From: JABLTI01 sp035528035
GTDB lineage: Archaea; Asgardarchaeota; Heimdallarchaeia; JABLTI01
Assembly: GCA_035528035.1 (NCBI GenBank)
Contig: DATKZI010000022.1
Location: 26,673 to 90,672, forward strand
Length of the DNA stretch: 64,000 bases
Reading direction: 5' to 3'
Shown here one piece after another: positions 59,109 to 64,000 of this stretch; within the stretch, counting starts at the first letter, position 1, and the number at the start of each line of letters is the position of its first letter. The notes under the pieces are model-generated. The model saw only the letters and a program-made list of their open reading frames with translations, did not search any database and was not told the origin of the DNA. The position numbers were made by a program, and so were the translations under genes.

Positions 59109-59888
59109 TTAACCCAAAGTTGGTTTAAATGGTTTAATTGATTTCAATTTGTGGCAAAACTCGAAAGCATTCTTTACTATTTCATCTTCACCGATAAGTA
59201 AGAGAGTAATAGCTCCTTCAGCACCGCCCACACCACCACTTGCAATGTGTGTTATTTCTTCAAGATCAAACAAAGTATATAATGCTTCAATTTCAGTGAA
59301 AATTTCTCCATGTAAGGGGAAGAATCCACATTTATAACCATCAGAGTAATCTATTTCTTCAATACCCATATCTAAGGAGCTATAAAGTATTGAATGAGCA
59401 ACTAATTTTTCTAGACCAATTGGGATAATCAAATGTAATCCTCTGGCCATTAATGTTCCCCATATAGCACCACAAGTTCCTCCTTTTGGATTGCCAATTA
59501 GAACACCAGCAACGCCATCTGGATCTAGAGCATTTGCTCCTTTAATGATAATGTCACCTTTAGTGAGCTCATCAATTGTCTTAGCAGTATCCTTAACTTT
59601 TATCGATTTACCATTAACAAATATAATCTCCGGTAATCGTTTTTCGCTAGGACAAGATGAGAGACGTTCCCCCTCTGGAACAATTTGTCCAGCAACATAA
59701 CAACTCTTATCAAATTCAGAGATAGCTAGCATTTCTTCAAGAAGATAAGAATTGGTTGTTCCACGAGCAACAAATATTTTTCCTTCATTCATTTTCTCAC
59801 GAATTGGTTCATAGGAAGTTAATCCTATACCAATTAATTTTTTGGATTCATGAGGAAGAAGAGTAACTAAAGCTTTTGAAATTTTCAT
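59109..59888 (-). CDS. Conserved hypothetical protein
   Basis: A 259-residue soluble alpha/beta protein, not recognised as a named enzyme. Repeated glycine-rich turns are seen: VARGTTNSYLLEEML near 40, GANALDPDGVAGVLIGNPKGGTCG near 135 and ASGGVGGAEGAITLLLIG near the C terminus. The pattern, with a conserved Asn-Ala-Leu-Asp motif, suggests an enzyme or ligand-binding protein. Start at ATG 59888; ATG 59900 abuts the AAGG and is too close. It is divergent from the OsmC gene. Confidence 0.7.
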   Translation of the reverse strand: MKISKALVTLLPHESKKLIGIGLTSYEPIREKMNEGKIFVARGTTNSYLLEEMLAISEFDKSCYVAGQIVPEGERLSSCPSEKRLPEIIFVNGKSIKVKDTAKTIDELTKGDIIIKGANALDPDGVAGVLIGNPKGGTCGAIWGTLMARGLHLIIPIGLEKLVAHSILYSSLDMGIEEIDYSDGYKCGFFPLHGEIFTEIEALYTLFDLEEITHIASGGVGGAEGAITLLLIGEDEIVKNAFEFCHKLKSIKPFKPTLG

Positions 59889-60006
59889 AAAATAATACAT
59901 CCTTTTTTTCTTAATCTAAATAAACCAAATTATTTAGATAATTATAAAGCAATTATTTATTGTTTTAATTATTTTGTCTATATAATGAAAAATTTGAGTG
60001 ATAAAA

Positions 60007-60453
60007 ATGACTGAAGAACATAAATATCATGTAATAATTGATATGATAGAAGATCGTGTAGGGAATTTTATTCTCGAGGATAAAGCAAAACCATTGATTC
60101 GTGTAGCAACCCCACCTGAATTTCCCGGGGGAAAACAAGGAATCCATTCACCAGAAGATCTATTTGTTGGTGCAATTGCTTCTTGTAAAATGACCACTTT
60201 TTGTGCTATGGCTGAAAAACTTGACATAGGATTGACAGGTTTAAAGGTAGATGCTATTGGTTATCTTGGTCAAGCGGAATCACGAGGTATGATGTTTACT
60301 AAAGTGGATGTACACCTTGAAATTACTATAGACGATGAAGATAATTTGAAAGGCGCGGAAAAATGCGTTGACTTAACCAAGAAATATTGTCTAATTACTA
60401 ATTCAATACGCTCAGAAGTTACCATGACACATGATATTAAGATAGAAAAATAA
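60007..60453 (+). CDS. OsmC/Ohr family protein
   Basis: A 148-residue protein of the OsmC family. The two redox cysteines are in GAIASCKMTTFCAMAEKL (about 60) and KKYCLITNSI (about 127), and GKQGIHSPEDLFVGA is the typical preceding motif. Family members reduce organic hydroperoxides. GAGTGAT precedes ATG 60007. It is convergent with an exported protein gene. Confidence 0.88.
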   Translation: MTEEHKYHVIIDMIEDRVGNFILEDKAKPLIRVATPPEFPGGKQGIHSPEDLFVGAIASCKMTTFCAMAEKLDIGLTGLKVDAIGYLGQAESRGMMFTKVDVHLEITIDDEDNLKGAEKCVDLTKKYCLITNSIRSEVTMTHDIKIEK

Positions 60454-60486
60454 TTAGTAAAGGAATATTTTTTTACAAGCATTGCT

Positions 60487-61044
60487 CTATTTCTTTGTTT
60501 TTAGCTTTTGAATAATAAGCACTGCTAGGTAGGCAAGAGTTATTCCTGGGACGCCAAAATTCAATGGGGTATTATCTGTAGGAAGCTCAGTTGAAACGTC
60601 AATAGAGAAGTAGAACGTATTCGTTGAGGGTTCGACGATATTTATCTTCCCTAAGTAATTTGATGAATTAGGTGCAGTCATTGATCCACCTGTATGTGTA
60701 ATATAGAGTTTGTATCCTAGTGTTCCTTCCTCTTCTGCTACAATAAATGATCCACTCCAAGTATTTGGTTCAGATTGAACCATATCGATATTTGGGATAT
60801 GACAGAGAAAGATTGGTTCTAAAGAGCAATATTGTAGCTGTATACCAGTAACATTTTCATCATTCACAAAATTAATCGTAATTGTAACATTGGTTTGATA
60901 CCCAATAGTTTCTGGTTGATGCGAAATTGCTGTAATTGTTGGTTCTGCTGCATTTACAGTTAGTGATATTTTACCTAGAAAAGCTATTGCTAACACTAAC
61001 AATGGAATAACCATCAGCAATTTAGATTTCTGTTTTGTAATCAA
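60487..61044 (-). CDS. Exported protein with C-terminal anchor
   Basis: A 185-residue protein. Signal peptide of about 32 residues (KQKSKLLMVIPLLVLAIAFLG, then VNAAEP as cleavage region), a beta-rich Ig-like exterior with several N-glycosylation sequons (NVT, NSS), then a C-terminal hydrophobic helix (FGVPGITLAYLAVLII) and basic tail. Layout of a surface protein, loosely like PGF-type sorting tails. It is 27 bases downstream of the thioredoxin-CcdA gene and could be part of that extracytoplasmic thiol system; no cysteine pair of CxxC type is present. Confidence 0.75.
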   Translation of the reverse strand: MITKQKSKLLMVIPLLVLAIAFLGKISLTVNAAEPTITAISHQPETIGYQTNVTITINFVNDENVTGIQLQYCSLEPIFLCHIPNIDMVQSEPNTWSGSFIVAEEEGTLGYKLYITHTGGSMTAPNSSNYLGKINIVEPSTNTFYFSIDVSTELPTDNTPLNFGVPGITLAYLAVLIIQKLKTKK

Positions 61045-61070
61045 TTTTCATTCACCTATGTTGATATTTT

Positions 61071-62501
61071 TTATTTGAACCGATTCCACAGAAATTGTCC
61101 CATAAGGAATCCTCCTGCAAGGATAAGTAATATTCCAGTGAAAATTTTTACAAATTTAGCTGATGCTTGTAATTTATTGATAAGGACTTCTTTTGAAAAT
61201 CCAACTAAAATTGTAATGATGATCATAAGTATCGCCATTACCAATGAATACACAACAAAAATTATGATTGCTTTTCCAAAGGTTCCTGCCTGTAACGCTG
61301 TTAGCATTAATCCAAGAAGAATTGGCAAACTGCAACCTATTGATGCTAAAGCATAGGTTACACCATAAATAAATAATTGAAGAAGCTGGGGAATCGACTC
61401 TGCAGCTTTACTTTCAGTTGGAATCTGTTTTGTCGGGTCGATTTTTCCTTTAGCGATCAAACGTTTAAATTTCCTTTCTTTTCTTTTTTCAGGAATCTGT
61501 TCAATGGCTTTTATTGCCTTATTCATGTTGAGGGAAATAGGTGTTAAGGAAATTATTCCTAGAATAATTAACAGAATTCCTACAGATAATTTGAGATATT
61601 CAGAAATCTCAGCAATTTTATCAACATTTTCTAGAGATTTATCATAGACCAATACCAATATGGAAATAACTATACCAATGGTCATATAAAAAATGAAAAT
61701 ACCAAACCCAGCAGCACTACCCCATAAATATGATCGCCAAAAACGCTCGTTAAATGTATTTTTGTTATTTTTTTCTTTTTTATCATTTTCAACTTTCTCT
61801 TCCTCTTTCTGATCCATTTTAGTCATTAAATCAAGATTATAAGCCATATAACCTGGTAATAAAGGAAAAGCACAAGGAGAAAAAAAGGATAAAAATCCAG
61901 AAATAAAAGCTGTACCAATTGATACTCCAAGAGAGATTGTAGCAATTCTTTCAGCTGAACCTTCAATTGTTTGATTAATTAACTCTTGCAAATTATTACT
62001 TCCAATAGTTAATCCTGTTTCAGCGAAAGTTATGTATCCACTTCTATCAATTAGTACTATCTTTGGTATCTCAAGCACACCATATTTTTCAAGTAAACCA
62101 TCTGTGTCAAGAGCAAAGTCCCACTTCGCATTATAGTCATTTTTAAAATCTAGTAGCTGTGCTTCTGTATCCGAAGGATCGACATCCACTGAAAGCATAA
62201 CTAAACTATCATTAAATTCATTATAAATTTGCACCAATTCATCCATTAACAACATACAAGGAACACAAGTAACACTCATAAAATCAAGTAAAACAACCTC
62301 TTCTCTATAATCTGATAGTGTGAAATTTGCTCCTGAAAGCGTCATAACCGAAAAATCTTGAGCTGGATCTGCATTTCGATTTGAGAAATAAAAATAAAGC
62401 CCATAGCCAAGACCAGCTATAATAACCATAATAGAAATAGTTAGGACTGATATTTGTAACCATTTCCTATTTTTCTTGGTTCGAGTTTTATCTTCACTCA
62501 C
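61071..62501 (-). CDS. Thioredoxin-like/CcdA fusion protein
   Basis: A 476-residue protein joining an extracytoplasmic TlpA-like thioredoxin domain to a CcdA/DsbD membrane domain. After an N-terminal membrane anchor (about 16-36), residues 45-185 form the redoxin domain with CVPC at about 79-82 and the cis-proline in EIPKIVLID. Six to seven membrane helices follow, with the CcdA motif pair SPCAFPLLPGYMA and ASIGCSLPILLGL, whose cysteines shuttle electrons across the membrane. It would deliver reducing power outward for maturation of cytochrome-like or surface proteins. Confidence 0.88.
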   Translation of the reverse strand: MSEDKTRTKKNRKWLQISVLTISIMVIIAGLGYGLYFYFSNRNADPAQDFSVMTLSGANFTLSDYREEVVLLDFMSVTCVPCMLLMDELVQIYNEFNDSLVMLSVDVDPSDTEAQLLDFKNDYNAKWDFALDTDGLLEKYGVLEIPKIVLIDRSGYITFAETGLTIGSNNLQELINQTIEGSAERIATISLGVSIGTAFISGFLSFFSPCAFPLLPGYMAYNLDLMTKMDQKEEEKVENDKKEKNNKNTFNERFWRSYLWGSAAGFGIFIFYMTIGIVISILVLVYDKSLENVDKIAEISEYLKLSVGILLIILGIISLTPISLNMNKAIKAIEQIPEKRKERKFKRLIAKGKIDPTKQIPTESKAAESIPQLLQLFIYGVTYALASIGCSLPILLGLMLTALQAGTFGKAIIIFVVYSLVMAILMIIITILVGFSKEVLINKLQASAKFVKIFTGILLILAGGFLMGQFLWNRFK

Positions 62502-62621
62502 TAGTGAATTCAGCTCCTTAATACATTATGATTATTATTATCTAGTTTACTCTATATCCATTCTTTAAAAAAGAATCCAATTAAAAAATTAAGGGCTATT
62601 TTTACTCTTGAAAAATAACCA

Positions 62622-63968
62622 CTAGTCACTTATTATCTCATTTTTCTCCTTTTCTTCTTCATCTTCTTTCTTAGAAAGATTCAGTGTGCTGATGATAGTT
62701 AGAGTAAGAAAAGAAACACCAATTGATGCCAAAGCAATACCAAAAGAGAATTCCACTACTCGTTTAATATGTAATGTACTTACTATACGAGTTTGAACAA
62801 TGAAATCACTACTTGCGTTCCAATCAAGGATAAGTAATACATTATAGAGAGTCATTTTTTGATTTAAGGTAAAAGTAATTCCATCAGTAGTGTTTTGTGA
62901 GATTAGGTAATAATCAAGTGAACTATCAATCAGTGACAGAACAGCATTTCTGTAAATATTTACCAGCCCATTATAGGATGGATTTGTCCCATTATTATAC
63001 AATTCAAAAGTATCCGTTAGATTTTGACTAATTGTATTGAAATGTTCTTCATCGGTCATAATAGCAGCAATCTCACAATTCGAGCTATTCCCAGCAAAAA
63101 TACCTTGAAAAGTTAAAGCATCATTTTTATCCAGTTCAAAATTTTGGTATGTTCCAAAAGTAGCATCATTATCATTGAAGGTTAACCATGATGTAGATTC
63201 TCGAGATTCGGTTCGATTCAGCCTAAAACCAGGTCCTACAATCAATCCTAGGGACAAAAGAATTACGCTAATCCCAAGAATAGGTTTTTTAAATTTACCA
63301 ATTTTATTAAAGAAAGATAATGGTTTTTGATGTTTTCTTAACCAATTCATAATAGCTGTTCCTGGAAAGAATATGAACCAAGCTAGAAGTGGCAAGAAAT
63401 GGATTGGGAAATCGCCAATGAATAATTCGATATATTGACTTCCAAAATAATCGATTCGTTCACTAGGGGTCATATTAAATAGAGAATGGTTTAATCCTTC
63501 AGTAAAAGAAATACTAGACCAATTGAATTTCAATTCTTTAAGGTAAAATAGTGAATCTAAATCCCATATCATTGAAACCTCCCAATAATAAAGTCGATTG
63601 TCAAAGGGATAGAATAATAGAACTGGACCAGGATTTAAATCAAAAATGCTATGAAGGATTAAGAAAACGCTAGCAATAATTATTCCTCGACAAATTAAAT
63701 CTGCTTTATCACCTACTGCTGATTTCTTTATTAACTTAATATAGCTAAGATAACCTAAAACACCTAGTATGATGAAAGTTGGCCAAACGATGGAATGGAG
63801 ATAAGTTCGATGGATATACAACAAAGCATCTATGTCTGGAAAAGCAGCAAAAAGAGTTAGGAAAGCAAATAAACCAATTCGTTCCTTGAATATCTCTCGA
63901 TTTTTCTTACCCATAGTAAACCAAACAACAAGCGATTCAATAGCTATATGAGTTGTTAATAAAGTCAT
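62622..63968 (-). CDS. Membrane-bound metal-dependent hydrolase (YdjM-like)
   Basis: A 448-residue protein. The N-terminal 200 residues match the LexA-binding/YdjM membrane hydrolase family: LTTHIAIESLVVWF, FAAFPDIDALLYIHRTYLHSIVW (PDID, HR and H ligands) and a later HSIFDLNPGP. Several membrane helices surround these. The C-terminal half is an extracytoplasmic soluble domain of about 150 residues and one final helix, longer than bacterial YdjM. Hydrolysis has not been demonstrated for the family. The start lies 32 bases from the window end. Confidence 0.82.
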   Translation of the reverse strand: MTLLTTHIAIESLVVWFTMGKKNREIFKERIGLFAFLTLFAAFPDIDALLYIHRTYLHSIVWPTFIILGVLGYLSYIKLIKKSAVGDKADLICRGIIIASVFLILHSIFDLNPGPVLLFYPFDNRLYYWEVSMIWDLDSLFYLKELKFNWSSISFTEGLNHSLFNMTPSERIDYFGSQYIELFIGDFPIHFLPLLAWFIFFPGTAIMNWLRKHQKPLSFFNKIGKFKKPILGISVILLSLGLIVGPGFRLNRTESRESTSWLTFNDNDATFGTYQNFELDKNDALTFQGIFAGNSSNCEIAAIMTDEEHFNTISQNLTDTFELYNNGTNPSYNGLVNIYRNAVLSLIDSSLDYYLISQNTTDGITFTLNQKMTLYNVLLILDWNASSDFIVQTRIVSTLHIKRVVEFSFGIALASIGVSFLTLTIISTLNLSKKEDEEEKEKNEIISD

Positions 63969-64000
63969 TACAAATCAACCATCCTATAAAGAATAAATAC

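Overview
The window is a stretch of a low-GC archaeal genome, most likely from an Asgard (Promethearchaeati) lineage. The information-processing genes are archaeal: S27e, PCNA, a GINS subunit, Csl4, RpoL, TFS, RPA32-like protein, Lhr, EndoQ, AlaX, Taw2 and the C2-PUA part of ArcTGT. The genes that point to Asgard are eukaryote-type regulators: a Ras/Rab-like GTPase, an MglA-like GTPase, a Rag-like GTPase fused to a C-terminal roadblock-like domain, two single-domain roadblock proteins, and two membrane or multidomain proteins with longin/roadblock-like folds. TATA-like promoters, tRNA introns after position 37 and a tetrahydromethanopterin enzyme (Mch) are all archaeal. Many genes appear to start at TTG or GTG behind a clear GGAGG-type ribosome binding site, so several starts given here are internal to the longest reading frame. 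I cannot name the order.

Layout. 0-8 kb: two tRNA-Arg genes around a zinc-ribbon membrane protein, then S27e, GINS and PCNA, and the Csl4-DUF2067-RpoL-RNaseIII-like-DUF99 block typical of archaeal RNA-processing operons. 8-15 kb: HEAT proteins, TFS, two GTPases, adenosine-specific kinase, two tandem paralogous micropeptide genes with their own strong promoter, and an intron-bearing tRNA-Lys. 15-25.3 kb: a large helical protein, AlaX, then a concentration of roadblock, longin and Rag-like genes that looks like a membrane-linked GTPase signalling neighbourhood, plus a free-standing NrdD-type glycyl radical domain.

25.3-30 kb: an accessory region. An intact intron-containing tRNA-Ala(TGC) sits at its right edge, and two decayed copies of that tRNA's 3' end lie as direct repeats at 25.33 and 26.86 kb. 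Between them are an MNT-HEPN toxin-antitoxin pair, a DUF433 antitoxin with a vestigial partner, VapBC, a PRC-barrel-like protein and an exported propeller-like protein. The arrangement is what two successive integrations at the tRNA 3' end would leave behind; no integrase gene is present.

30-47 kb: endonuclease Q, a triple longin-like protein, a glycolate/lactate-dehydrogenase-type pair, two radical SAM enzymes (one at 3-5 kb), EngB, Lhr, a 36-residue membrane microprotein, a pair of HgdB/activase-type genes and a Y-family polymerase with a PCNA-binding tail. 47-51 kb: a tRNA-centred operon with the rare methanogen-type SerRS. 51-64 kb: membrane proteins, nucleotide-sugar dehydrogenase, Mch, GH57 glycosidase, FeoA, RPA32-like protein, OsmC, a thioredoxin-CcdA fusion and a YdjM-like membrane hydrolase. 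No rRNA, CRISPR array or transposase was seen.
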